A stretch of DNA of 64,000 nt. Origin: an uncultured Clostridium sp. (GTDB lineage Bacteria > Bacillota > Clostridia > Lachnospirales > Lachnospiraceae). The DNA is taken from contig CAMYAO010000003.1 of the NCBI GenBank assembly GCA_947253885.1, positions 1-64,000 of the forward strand, given 5' to 3'. The position numbers and the translations under genes were made by a program. Of the stretch, positions 34,269 through 42,624 are shown piece after piece (position 1 is the first letter of the stretch; the number at the start of each line of letters is the position of its first letter). The notes beneath the pieces are model-generated. The model saw nothing but the letters and a program-made list of their open reading frames with translations. It was not told where the DNA came from and did not search any database.

Positions 34269-34445
34269 TTATTCCTCGCCTGTGAGGATGAATCTGACGT
34301 ATTCCTTGCGGTGTTCCTCGAGATAATTTACCAGTTCATAGTAGTCCATCTCATAAGCAATCCGCTGAACAGCATTCACATCAAACATATTGGTAAGACC
34401 TGTATCTCTAACGGCAAGGATCTGATCTCTTACTTTAGCATCCAT
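34269..34445 (-). CDS. DUF5049 phage protein
   Basis: This 58-residue protein (VRDQILAVRDTGLTNMFDVNAVQRIAYEMD) matches DUF5049, a small family in Firmicutes phages. It begins at 34445 in a TGATG overlap with the DUF4314 gene, with GGAGG 9 bases upstream. The pair DUF4314-DUF5049 is a frequent phage neighbourhood. Function is unknown. Confidence 0.75.
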   Translation of the reverse strand: MDAKVRDQILAVRDTGLTNMFDVNAVQRIAYEMDYYELVNYLEEHRKEYVRFILTGEE

Positions 34446-34666
34446 CAGTCGCACCTCCTGCATAAATCCTCGCCATAGGCTACGGAAAGTCCGGAGCCGT
34501 TATCCCAGCGAACCATAATGGAGCCGATATCATCCACTCCTATAACAGTGCCTTTTATTCCAATGGGTGGCGCCTGCGTATCGTCCATGCGGACAAGCTC
34601 CACACGACATCCGGCAGGATATGCGGTCTTGATTCGTTCCACCGTTTCTTTACTTGGAAAATTCAT
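34445..34666 (-). CDS. DUF4314 phage protein
   Basis: This 73-residue protein has an SH3-like beta-rich pattern (CRVELVRMDDTQAPPIGIKGTV and IMVRWDNGSGLSVAYGEDLC), the DUF4314 signature. It overlaps both neighbours by one to four bases. Function is unknown. Confidence 0.78.
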   Translation of the reverse strand: MNFPSKETVERIKTAYPAGCRVELVRMDDTQAPPIGIKGTVIGVDDIGSIMVRWDNGSGLSVAYGEDLCRRCD

Positions 34667-35436
34667 TCTGACGCCTCCTCACCGTTTAGGATGGCTCTGA
34701 TTTCCTCTTGAATCTGCGGGTCTTTGAGCCTTTCCTTTGCTTCCAACAAATCGATTTTTACAGTGTTTTCAGGAGACGGAATAAGGCTTTCTTTTTTATG
34801 ACCGCTCTTAAAGGCTCCTGAACCTGTGAGATTTTTAAGCAAAATTTTTCTGTCCGTCTTATACTCATCACCGATAAACCCAAGCCTTAAGAGAAAACAT
34901 CTGAATGCGTATTTTTCGTTTGCCGTTTCCTTCTCCGCAGCTGTTACACGCACGGCTTCCTTTGCCATTTTGGAGAGCTTTTGAATGAAGACTGCGTAGG
35001 CATGAAGAGCTTCCGGCTCCATCTCGTTAAACCAGGGAAAAATTACTTTTTCTTCCGTTACCTCAATCGGTAGTGAATCCGCTCCGATTGCTTTTTTGAT
35101 AAGCGTTTCCTTGCTCTTAATGATTTTTTTCAGATTCTCAAGCGCCGTATCCGTGTAGTAATCCCTTGGCATTTCGATGTGAATGGCATCGATTTGTTTT
35201 TCCTTTTCTTCACATTCAAAGCCCGCATCCGCTATGGCTTCGAGCAGCTTTTCAACTTCTTCGCTGTCTGCCATATCGTCAAATTGAAGCGTTCCGTCCT
35301 TTGTGACCGTGAAATAGTCAATCTCATAAGCTGCGCTGGGCATTCCCATATACTTTGCTTTTGCTCCCGTGGCAGACGAGATTGCCTTCACCAGTTCTTT
35401 GCGTTTTTCTCCTGTTACGCCATATTTTATTTTCAT
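34663..35436 (-). CDS. Conserved phage protein, often called virulence-related
   Basis: This 257-residue soluble protein has an N-terminal beta/alpha domain (KIKYGVTGEKRKELVKAIS) and a central helical region. Homologues in clostridial phages are often labelled virulence protein without proof. The start at 35436 follows AAAGGAGG. It is the first gene after a copy of the repeated promoter-like element and begins a run of coupled small genes. Function is not known. Confidence 0.65.
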   Translation of the reverse strand: MKIKYGVTGEKRKELVKAISSATGAKAKYMGMPSAAYEIDYFTVTKDGTLQFDDMADSEEVEKLLEAIADAGFECEEKEKQIDAIHIEMPRDYYTDTALENLKKIIKSKETLIKKAIGADSLPIEVTEEKVIFPWFNEMEPEALHAYAVFIQKLSKMAKEAVRVTAAEKETANEKYAFRCFLLRLGFIGDEYKTDRKILLKNLTGSGAFKSGHKKESLIPSPENTVKIDLLEAKERLKDPQIQEEIRAILNGEEASE

Positions 35437-35460
35437 TTGCGAAAACCTCCTTTGCTTTCG

Positions 35461-35500
35461 GTAGTACATATATCCCTCTGAACGCCTGAAATAGCAAGTG
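35461..35500 (-). promoter_or_regulatory. Repeated 36-nt promoter-like element, copy 1
   Basis: Minus-strand ACTTGCTAT, seven variable bases, GTTCAGAGGGATATATGTAC. It lies between the end of the C5 methyltransferase gene and the next gene and aligns to the copies at 34195-34234 and 10177-10216. Confidence 0.6.
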
Positions 35501-35535
35501 TTATTTTGATATTTTCGCTGTAAAAATATGCCGTA

Positions 35536-37446
35536 TCACTTAGTATCAAACTGTGCAAAGTATGCGATACCCGAAAGAACGAACACCACGCAGGGAAGCG
35601 CCACGCCATTGCCCCACATCTTATATTCCGCGGAGTCCGAATGAGGACTTTCAAGCCATTTTTTTATCTGCTTTGAGGTCTTTGGCTTTGCGTCCGGCTT
35701 CGTAACATTTCTCCATTCTTCAAATGCCTTATACCAAAAGTACATCTCTCCATCTGCCGGCTTTTCGGTTTCAAGGCAGGCGCACCACCAGTCGGGAAAG
35801 CCCTGCAGCCTTGCGCACTCGGTGGGTGTCAGCCTTCTTACAATATAGTCAGGCTCTTCCGATACTGTTGGCGGATCTTTGTAATCCGTGGCAACAAGCG
35901 TATCTGTTGCCGCCTCATCGGTAAAGCTTGTATGAAAGGAGTTCTTGCTGGAGTGGTAAATAGGATGGCTGACCGCCCCCGGTCCTTTTGCAACAATAGT
36001 GGGTTCGACTTCCTCCTCTACGGCAATGCCGAACTTAGCGTTCTGTCCCATGTTGTAGGCGGCGCGGTCGATCCCATAAGCCACGCCGTGCTGCTCAGTA
36101 GCGTTCAGCGTAAAGCTGACATCGCCTTCGGCATATCCACTGCCTTTGTGGGACGGTCTTGCTCCGTTTCCCTCGATTGCGACAACTGCCATACCGCCCT
36201 GATTGCAGGTGGGATTTCCGCCATTACCATCCAGTGTGCGGGTAGTATCCGCCTCATAAAATCCGCTTTTCGGATTACCTGACTTCATAGCGTTGCTGTC
36301 TTTGGAACAGATGCCGTAAACCTTCGGTTCAAAAAGCGTCTGGTCGTTGTTACACCCAATCGTAGCTGATTTATCTTTCTGGATCAGCGCGCCTTTTCCG
36401 CCGCCTTCGCATCCGCTTCTTATTTTAAGAAGCAGCGGGACATTGTTTCCGCCCGTTCCCATACGGGAGGTAAGCGTCTGAACCGTTCCGTCAGAGGATA
36501 GTTTTACACGGCTGTCTGTAGGATGATTTTCTAAGATTGCAGCGGCAGGACGGGCTCCCGCCCGAAGCGTGGGAGAAGTTTCTTCCTCAAATCCTATGCT
36601 TCTTGACTTTGCCGAATGCTCGGTGCCAAATCCCGCCGCTTCTAAAACGACCGGAGGATGATGCGCTTCCGCTCTTAGCGTACTCGTCACATCTTCCATC
36701 ACATCCATTCTCTGGCCGCCCTGATCGTTTAAGCAGATTTTGCCTGTTTCTCCAGCGCTCGCTTCAAAACATCCGGCAGCTCCTTGCCACGCTCGGAAGC
36801 TCTGCGCAGTATACCCAGACACGCCTTCTGACTCAAATAGTATTTTTCCGGCGCATTCGCCTCTAAAATCTGCGACAAGAAAGATGCGTTTTCTTCTTTG
36901 GGGAACTCCGAAGTATTGAGCGTCAAGCACTCTCCAGGCGATGGAGTAACCATCTCCCAGGATAAGTCCTGCGTTCTGCCACTTGTCAGCCGAAGGAACA
37001 GATGCGTCTTTCTCTTTGACCCGGCAGATGCTTTCGAGGACGAGTCTAAAGTCCTCACCTTTGTTTGAGGAGAAGGCTCCAGGCACATTCTCCCACACAA
37101 TATATCTTGGATATTTGCCATTCGTTTTCTCCCTCATTTCTTTTACGATTCTTATGGCTTCATAAAAAAGTCCGGAGCGGTTTCCGGTAAGCCCTTCTCT
37201 TTTTCCCGCAATGCTCATATCCTGGCAGGGCGAGCCGAATGTGATGATATCCACCGGCTCTATCTCTTTGCCATCCATCTTTGAAACATCGCCGTAGTGT
37301 TTCATAAAAGGCAGCCTTTTAGTCGTCACTCTTATAGGAAACGGCTCAATCTCCGATGCCCAAAGAGGGGTAATGTCGGAAATTAAGCCGCCAAGAGGAA
37401 AACCGCCCGAGCCGTCAAACAGGCTCCCAAGCGTTAATTTATTCAT
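35536..37446 (-). CDS. DNA cytosine-C5 methyltransferase with long repeated variable region
   Basis: This 636-residue protein has all main C5 motifs: SLFDGSGGFPLGG (motif I), GSPCQDMS with catalytic Cys74 (IV), WENVPGAF (VI), VPQRRKRIF (VIII), and a C-terminal LTPTECARLQGFPDWW and WGNGVALP (IX-X). Between VIII and IX lies an unusually long stretch of about 350 residues. It holds about eight imperfect copies of a TLxA-type unit (STLRAEAHHPPVV, PTLRAGARPAA, FTLNATEQ and others). This is where target recognition resides. The enzyme probably protects phage DNA from host restriction. It overlaps the preceding methyltransferase gene by 8 bases. Confidence 0.9.
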   Translation of the reverse strand: MNKLTLGSLFDGSGGFPLGGLISDITPLWASEIEPFPIRVTTKRLPFMKHYGDVSKMDGKEIEPVDIITFGSPCQDMSIAGKREGLTGNRSGLFYEAIRIVKEMREKTNGKYPRYIVWENVPGAFSSNKGEDFRLVLESICRVKEKDASVPSADKWQNAGLILGDGYSIAWRVLDAQYFGVPQRRKRIFLVADFRGECAGKILFESEGVSGYTAQSFRAWQGAAGCFEASAGETGKICLNDQGGQRMDVMEDVTSTLRAEAHHPPVVLEAAGFGTEHSAKSRSIGFEEETSPTLRAGARPAAAILENHPTDSRVKLSSDGTVQTLTSRMGTGGNNVPLLLKIRSGCEGGGKGALIQKDKSATIGCNNDQTLFEPKVYGICSKDSNAMKSGNPKSGFYEADTTRTLDGNGGNPTCNQGGMAVVAIEGNGARPSHKGSGYAEGDVSFTLNATEQHGVAYGIDRAAYNMGQNAKFGIAVEEEVEPTIVAKGPGAVSHPIYHSSKNSFHTSFTDEAATDTLVATDYKDPPTVSEEPDYIVRRLTPTECARLQGFPDWWCACLETEKPADGEMYFWYKAFEEWRNVTKPDAKPKTSKQIKKWLESPHSDSAEYKMWGNGVALPCVVFVLSGIAYFAQFDTK

Positions 37447-38677
37447 CATTTACCTCCACTTCCTTGAAGGCGTAGGTTTTGCCTGATCGAACCACGGACA
37501 CGTTTTCCGATGTTCCGATCTGCTCGATGTAGCGTTTTACGATGACATCGCAGTATTTTTCATCAAGCTCAATGGTAAAGCAGCTTCTGTCAATCTGTTC
37601 ACAGGCGATAAGAGTCGAGCCGCTTCCTCCGAACGGATCGAGAACCAGCGTATTGCTCATGGAAGAATTCTGAATCGGATAAGCAAGAAGCGGAACAGGC
37701 TTCATGGTCGGGTGATCCGTGTTCTTTTTTGTCTTTTCAAACTCCCAGATTGTGGTCTGTTTCCTGTCCGAATACCACTGATGCTTACCGTTTTTCTTCC
37801 AGCCGTAAAGGCAAGGCTCATGCTGCCACTGATAAGGAGAGCGCCCAAGCACCAGGCTCGGCTTTTTCCATATACAGCAGCCGGAAAGGTAGAAGCCTGC
37901 AGCGTCAAATGCCTTTCTAAAGTTCAGTCCTTCGGTATCCGCATGGAACACATAGATGGAAGCATCGTCCGCCATGACCTTTTCTATATTAGAAAAAGCA
38001 TCAAGCAGAAACTGATAGAATTTGCTATCCGCCATGTTGTCATTTTTTATTTTTCCGGCAGTTCCTTCGTAGTTCACATTGTAGGGAGGATCAGTCAGAA
38101 CAAGGTTCGCTTTTTTGCCCTGCATGAGCGTTTCGTAACTTTCACCCTTTGTGGAATCACCGCAGAGAAGCCTGTGTCTTCCAAGCGTCCATACATCACC
38201 TGCTTTTGAAAAGGTGGGTTTGTTAAGCTCTTCATCCACGTCAAAGTCATCTTCCTTGATTTCCGTGCCATCATCAAAGAGCTTTGAGAGTTCCTTTTCA
38301 TCAAAGCCTGTAAGCGAAAGGTCAAACGCCTCCGCCTGCAGCGCCTCGATTTCCACCCTTAAAAGCTCCTCGTCCCAGCCGGCGTCCATCGCCATGCGGT
38401 TATCCGCGATGATATAGGCTTTCTTTTGAGCTTCGGATAGGTGATCTGCAAAGACGCACGGCACCTTATCTATCTTTTCTTCCTTTGCCGCAAGAATACG
38501 ACCGTGGCCGGCAATTACGCCAAAGTCACGGTCGATGATGACAGGATTGATAAAGCCGAATTCTCTGATGGAAGAACGGAGCTTATTTATCTGTTCCGGG
38601 GAGTGGGTGCGGGCGTTGTTCACATACGGCACCAGTTTTTCTATCGGAACAAGCTGCATTTCACTTGTTGTTTTCAT
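37439..38677 (-). CDS. ParB-domain N6/N4 DNA methyltransferase
   Basis: This 412-residue fusion has an N-terminal ParB/Srx-like nuclease fold (about 8-95; KLVPYVNNARTHSPEQI and VIAGHGRILAA) and a C-terminal DNA amino-methyltransferase. The latter carries the DPPYNV catalytic motif at 196-201 and the AdoMet motif LDPFGGSGST. Such ParB-methylase fusions are common in phages and modify phage DNA. It follows the metK-like gene with overlap and precedes the C5 methyltransferase, making a modification block fed by its own AdoMet synthetase. Confidence 0.92.
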   Translation of the reverse strand: MKTTSEMQLVPIEKLVPYVNNARTHSPEQINKLRSSIREFGFINPVIIDRDFGVIAGHGRILAAKEEKIDKVPCVFADHLSEAQKKAYIIADNRMAMDAGWDEELLRVEIEALQAEAFDLSLTGFDEKELSKLFDDGTEIKEDDFDVDEELNKPTFSKAGDVWTLGRHRLLCGDSTKGESYETLMQGKKANLVLTDPPYNVNYEGTAGKIKNDNMADSKFYQFLLDAFSNIEKVMADDASIYVFHADTEGLNFRKAFDAAGFYLSGCCIWKKPSLVLGRSPYQWQHEPCLYGWKKNGKHQWYSDRKQTTIWEFEKTKKNTDHPTMKPVPLLAYPIQNSSMSNTLVLDPFGGSGSTLIACEQIDRSCFTIELDEKYCDVIVKRYIEQIGTSENVSVVRSGKTYAFKEVEVNDE

Positions 38678-39461
38678 TTCTAATAAGCCCCCATTCCGCA
38701 AATTTCTCAAAACCGCCTAAAACCTTGATATACTCCCTTGCTATCTCCACGATTTCCGCATAAGGCTTTCCGTCCACTTCTTCATCTCCGATGGAGCAGG
38801 AAAGTTCCACGGTCTTTCCTGTTTCCTGTGCCTTTAAGAATGCGTAGATATTTACGCTGACATCGGCTTTGGATAAATCCTTGCCGTGAAGCCCTCCTCC
38901 TGTTACGGAGTCGCCCATATCGCTCCCAAGCTTTCTGTTGGTGGCACCGGAGTCTACATCCGTGCCTCCCGTCCACTCTCCCAGCGGATTTATGATGGCT
39001 TTCGGATAGCTTTTCTTTAGCTCCTCTGCTTTTGCGTTGCTCTGGCAGATGGTCAGCTTTCCGCCAGAAAGTATATATTTGCCGTCACGGAGATATTTCT
39101 GATAGATTAAAGCCGCAATGCCCGTGAGCTTTTTCTGCTCCTCTGTCACAGGCATTCCTTTGAATATGCCGTTATCTCCGCAGCGAAGTTTGTCCTTTTG
39201 ATTTTCCGAAAGATGCGTATCCTGCGCTACTTCCTGATATCCGACTTTTACATCGCCCACGATGCGTCTTACGATGTCCGTTACTTCCGTGCGGTTAATA
39301 TGCACGCTGGTTTCCGCGATGATATGGCAAATGCCGTGTCCGACGAGAACCTCAACGGCGATCCCCGGATTTTCTTCTTTCCTGTATGCGGCATCCACCA
39401 TCGCGCCGGCTATGCGGTCTGCGATTTTGTCGGGATGCGCGGGATTTACTTTTTCAAACAT
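38661..39461 (-). CDS. Short phage S-adenosylmethionine synthetase
   Basis: This 266-residue protein is clearly related to methionine adenosyltransferase but about 120 residues shorter than cellular MetK. Kept motifs are HPDKIADRIAGAMVDA (ATP site), GHGICHIIAETSV, a GDNGIF segment equivalent to GDQG, and the glycine-rich loop GGLHGKDLSKAD that corresponds to GGGAFSGKD. The central domain is reduced. It should make AdoMet from methionine and ATP, and sits directly upstream of two DNA methyltransferases in one operon. Activity of the minimal form is inferred. Confidence 0.85.
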   Translation of the reverse strand: MFEKVNPAHPDKIADRIAGAMVDAAYRKEENPGIAVEVLVGHGICHIIAETSVHINRTEVTDIVRRIVGDVKVGYQEVAQDTHLSENQKDKLRCGDNGIFKGMPVTEEQKKLTGIAALIYQKYLRDGKYILSGGKLTICQSNAKAEELKKSYPKAIINPLGEWTGGTDVDSGATNRKLGSDMGDSVTGGGLHGKDLSKADVSVNIYAFLKAQETGKTVELSCSIGDEEVDGKPYAEIVEIAREYIKVLGGFEKFAEWGLIRNENNK

Positions 39462-39463
39462 AA

Positions 39464-40084
39464 TTAGATTCCCTTTCTCTGATGCAGTATTTTCTCCAGA
39501 TCATCGTTAGGGTTTGCTCCCGTAAAATCCACAGAGCAGTTCTCCTTGATAATCTGCATGATGGCATCCCATTGCCTGGTTGCCTGATTCATATAGTTGA
39601 TTCCGATATTGATAAACGGTGAGGTGGACGGCTTGCCGGTTGTGGGATGCCTTGAAAGAAAGCCCAGCTCATTTGTCATCTTCTCGCACTGAAGCCATCT
39701 CGCGCGGCACATGGCGTACTGCTCTATGACCTGCGGTGAGATATACGCGGTGGCATTCAGCTTCTCCAGCCATTTCCAAACCGCTTCATATATCTCGGCG
39801 GCTTTGAGTGTAGTGCCGTCCTTTTGCGGAGCGGAAAGGATCTCATCCGGCTTTGGCATTTCGCTTCCTTCCATATCCGGGACATCCAAAATGGTGAGTT
39901 TCCTGCCGCCGGGATTTCCTGATGCTGCTTTTTCAAGAACGCTTTTGGCTTTCCGTCCCGCGCCCGGTCTTTTGCCGCCGCGACCGCCCGTATTATTCGA
40001 TTTTGTCGGCACTTTCTCACCGCCTTTCTGTTCTGATTTTTTGCGCCGGGACCTATTGCCCTTTTGATTTCGCTTTTTGTTCAC
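39464..40084 (-). CDS. Terminase small subunit, P27 family
   Basis: This protein of up to 206 residues has a basic, glycine-rich N-terminus (NTGGRGGKRPGAGRKAKS), a proline-rich link and a helical C-terminal half (YMNQATRQWDAIMQIIKE) typical of the P27 family, which recognises the packaging site. A GTG at codon 25 (VPTKSNN) has the better ribosome binding site, so the real protein may be 182 residues. HNH and TerS genes are adjacent, as in many HK97-like phages, but TerL is 6 kb away, beyond the modification block. Confidence 0.88.
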   Translation of the reverse strand: MNKKRNQKGNRSRRKKSEQKGGEKVPTKSNNTGGRGGKRPGAGRKAKSVLEKAASGNPGGRKLTILDVPDMEGSEMPKPDEILSAPQKDGTTLKAAEIYEAVWKWLEKLNATAYISPQVIEQYAMCRARWLQCEKMTNELGFLSRHPTTGKPSTSPFINIGINYMNQATRQWDAIMQIIKENCSVDFTGANPNDDLEKILHQRKGI

Positions 40085-40137
40085 ACGAAGCCCCGCGCCG
40101 TTTTCCGCACGGAAGGCCCGCAGAGATTTGACCGCCC

Positions 40138-40485
40138 CTACCGGTCGCCGCGTTCTTTATGAATTTTCTCGTGACAGCTTCTGCATAGACTCATAAGGTT
40201 TCGTTCCTCATGCGTCCCGCCTTCCGAAAGAGGAATGATATGGTGGACTTCCTCCGCCTTGATGTATCTCTCGTTTGTAAGGCACATCTCGCAGAGCGGA
40301 TGCCGACCTATATATCTGTCACGGATTCTTTTCCAGGCTCTTCCGTATCGTTTGCCCGGGGAGTAACCGCGCTGAAACTTCTCATAGTGCCTTTGCATTA
40401 CTTTTTCGTGTTCCTCGCAGTAAACGCCGTCCGTTAGGTTGGGACAGCCGGGGTAGCGGCATGGCCGCTTTGGTTTTCTTGGCAT
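40138..40485 (-). CDS. HNH endonuclease
   Basis: This 115-residue nuclease has two zinc-binding cysteine pairs (CRYPGC, CEMC and CRSC) and the HNH core (EVHHIIPLSEGGTHEERNLMSLC, then SCHEKIHK). In HK97-like phages the HNH protein next to terminase is needed for DNA cleavage at packaging. It is the first gene of the late operon after a promoter-terminator region. Confidence 0.92.
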   Translation of the reverse strand: MPRKPKRPCRYPGCPNLTDGVYCEEHEKVMQRHYEKFQRGYSPGKRYGRAWKRIRDRYIGRHPLCEMCLTNERYIKAEEVHHIIPLSEGGTHEERNLMSLCRSCHEKIHKERGDR

Positions 40486-40505
40486 GCGCGCCTCCTTTCG
40501 CCCAT

Positions 40506-40539
40506 AAGAAAAGCCCCACGGGATTTCTCCTGTGAGGCC
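40506..40539 (-). terminator. Terminator at the head of the late operon
   Basis: GCCTCACAGGA and TCCCGTGGGGC pair (one mismatch, one wobble) around GAAA, followed by TTTTC on the minus strand. It lies between the RinA-like gene and HNH, only about 20 bases downstream of the predicted late start site, so it may act as an attenuator. Confidence 0.7.
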
Positions 40540-40567
40540 TTATTCATCGTTCAATTTTGCTGATTTT

Positions 40568-40616
40568 ACTATATCACAATTTGCACATGGGCATCTTGTG
40601 ACATTTGCGGACATTT
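40568..40616 (-). promoter_or_regulatory. Candidate late promoter with direct repeats
   Basis: Minus-strand TATAGT (40568-40573) lacks a good -35, but two AAATGTC direct repeats (about 40600-40616) lie one helical turn apart 27-43 bases upstream. This fits a promoter that needs an activator, plausibly the RinA-like protein encoded just upstream. Confidence 0.45.
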
Positions 40617-40626
40617 CGGGCGCATT

Positions 40627-41052
40627 TTATATTTCGACAGGATTTTCCGGTAGCCTTACATGCTGAAGCGCCGATCCGTGCCACCTTCTTACCGTCCGGG
40701 AATCGGCATGCAGTTCGTTTCCGATCTGCTCCCACGTATAGTTGTGTATATAACGGTATTTGAGAACAAGCCGTTCGTCCGTATCCTCCACGGTCGAGAT
40801 AACGCCCCGTATCTCTTTCTTCAGTTCCACAAGCAGATCAATCTCCTTGTTTATCTTTTCTTCCAGATCTATGATCTTCTCAATGCATCTAACGAACGGC
40901 GCATCGCACTTTCTTGAGGTCTGCACCCTCTCCGTCAGCAGCGGAGAGGATACGGATGATGACATTTCACGAAGCGCCGTCACTTCTTCCAGGTTGCTGT
41001 TTATTCTTTGATCCAGACGATAAGCCTGGTAAAAATATTCCTTTACTGTCAT
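40627..41052 (-). CDS. RinA/ArpU-like late gene activator
   Basis: This 141-residue protein has a long central coiled coil and a C-terminal sigma-70 region 4-like helix-turn-helix (LKYRYIHNYTWEQIGNELHADSRTVRRWHG). This architecture (DUF1492/RinA/ArpU type) belongs to the phage late transcription activators of Firmicutes. It is the last gene of the early operon, directly upstream of the late region, the usual position. It probably acts at the promoter region 40568-40616. Confidence 0.85.
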   Translation of the reverse strand: MTVKEYFYQAYRLDQRINSNLEEVTALREMSSSVSSPLLTERVQTSRKCDAPFVRCIEKIIDLEEKINKEIDLLVELKKEIRGVISTVEDTDERLVLKYRYIHNYTWEQIGNELHADSRTVRRWHGSALQHVRLPENPVEI

Positions 41053-41270
41053 GAGATTTCTTCCTCCTTAAGTTTCGTAAGCAGCATCTCTCCATCAATT
41101 GATGTGAGCGATGCGTACCAATCGGAACGAAAGAACCTCTCAAGATCTTCTACCATGAGCTTCGCGTCTTTGTTCTTCGGGTTATGTGTCAATTTTTTCC
41201 TTGCCGTGCGATAATCCTTCACCGCCTGCAGAATGATGGCGCAGGCAAGGTTCTCATAGGGGTCTATCAT
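41049..41270 (-). CDS. Small conserved phage protein
   Basis: This 73-residue protein (ENLACAIILQAVKDYRTARKK and ERFFRSDWYASLTSIDGEML) is regularly found between the SNF2 helicase and the RinA-like activator in clostridial phages. It overlaps both by 4 bases. Function is unknown. Confidence 0.75.
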   Translation of the reverse strand: MIDPYENLACAIILQAVKDYRTARKKLTHNPKNKDAKLMVEDLERFFRSDWYASLTSIDGEMLLTKLKEEEIS

Positions 41271-42624
41271 CTTTCCACCGCCAGATTCGCCCTGACAGCG
41301 TCAATCAGTGCATTCTGAGTTTTCTCTTTTTTACGAAGCGCCTTCATGACCTGTTCATCAATCGTGTCTTTGGCGATGATGTGATGAATGATGACCGTTT
41401 CCGTCTGTCCCTGTCTGTAAAGTCTCGCGTTCGTCTGCTGATACAGTTCGAGACTCCATGTAAGCCCAAACCATATAAGCGTAGAACCGCCGGCCTGAAG
41501 ATTCAATCCGTGACCTGCTGATGCCGGATGAATGATGGCCGCAGGAATTTTTCCTGTGTTCCATTCTTCGATATCACTGGATGTCCTAATCTCACGGACA
41601 CAGATTCTTTCCTTAATTCGTTCGGCATCATGCTGATACCAGTAGGCGATGAGGACAGGCTTTCCGTTCGCCGCTTCCAGAAGATCTTCCAGCGCTTCAA
41701 GCTTTCGATCATGGATGCGGATCACATTCTTATCCTCGTCATAGACCGCTCCGTTTGCCATCTGCAGAAGTTTCCCGGAAAGAACGGCCGCATTCGCCGC
41801 ATCTATTTCCTTGTCCTTGATTTTTGCCACCATGTCTTTTTTGAATTGTTCATACACTTCCGTTTCCTTCTCGTCCATGCGCACCTGGACTTCATTGATC
41901 ACGCAATCCGGGAGTTTGAGATAATCGCATGATTTCATTGAAATCGTGATATCAGATATTCTCTGATAGATGGCTTCCTCCGCTCCTGGAAGCGGCTTAT
42001 ATGAAAAGATGACCTCGCCGTTTCTCTTATCCGGAGTAAAATAGACGTTTCTGTAGCGCGTGATATATCTTCCCAGTCTTTCGCCAAGATCGAGAATGCG
42101 AAACTCCGCCCATAAATCCATAAGTCCGTTGCTTGAAGGAGTTCCCGTAAGTCCCACGATTCGTTTCACCTTTGGTCTTGCCTTCAAAAGACTTTTAAAT
42201 CGTTTCGCCTGATTGGACTTAAAGGATGACAGCTCGTCTATCACTACCATATCGAAGTCAAACGGTATGCCGCTCTTCGTGATAAGCCAGTCCACATTTT
42301 CCCGGTTGATGATATAGATATCCGCCGTTTGCATAAGAGCCGCCTTGCGCTCCGCCTCCGATCCGACCACCACGGAATACATAAGTCCTTCAAGGTGATC
42401 CCATTTTTTGATTTCCGCCGGCCATGTGTTTTTCGCCACTCTAAGCGGCGCGACAACAAGCGTTTTTCTTATTAGAAACCGGTCCAGGCACAGGTCAAAC
42501 AGAGCGGTAAGCGTGATTGCGGTCTTGCCTAACCTAAGCCCATATCAAGAAATATCGCGGCAATCGGATGAGTTTCGATATAGTCGATCGCGTACCGCTG
42601 ATAATCATGCGCTATGAACTTCAT
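41267..42624 (-). pseudogene. SNF2-family helicase broken at Walker A
   Basis: The gene starts at 42624 (MKFIAHDYQRYAIDYIETH), in an overlap with the VRR-NUC stop, and should read through DMGLGKTAITLTALF. A tandem duplication of the 5-bp unit TTAGG (42528-42537) right in the GLGKT codons shifts the frame and gives TAG. The rest is intact: VVIDELSS (DEAD-like motif), LTGTPSSN, QTNARLYRQGQTE (motif VI). An open frame continues from 42439 to 41267, but it lacks the ATP-binding loop. The enzyme is a usual partner of VRR-NUC in phage replication. This copy should be inactive unless the frame is restored. Confidence 0.85.
42528..42537. repeat. 5-bp tandem duplication that breaks the helicase gene
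   Basis: CCTAACCTAA on the plus strand is TTAGGTTAGG on the coding strand. Removing one copy restores GLGKT in the SNF2 helicase frame. It looks recent, since the rest of the gene has no other lesion. Confidence 0.8.
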
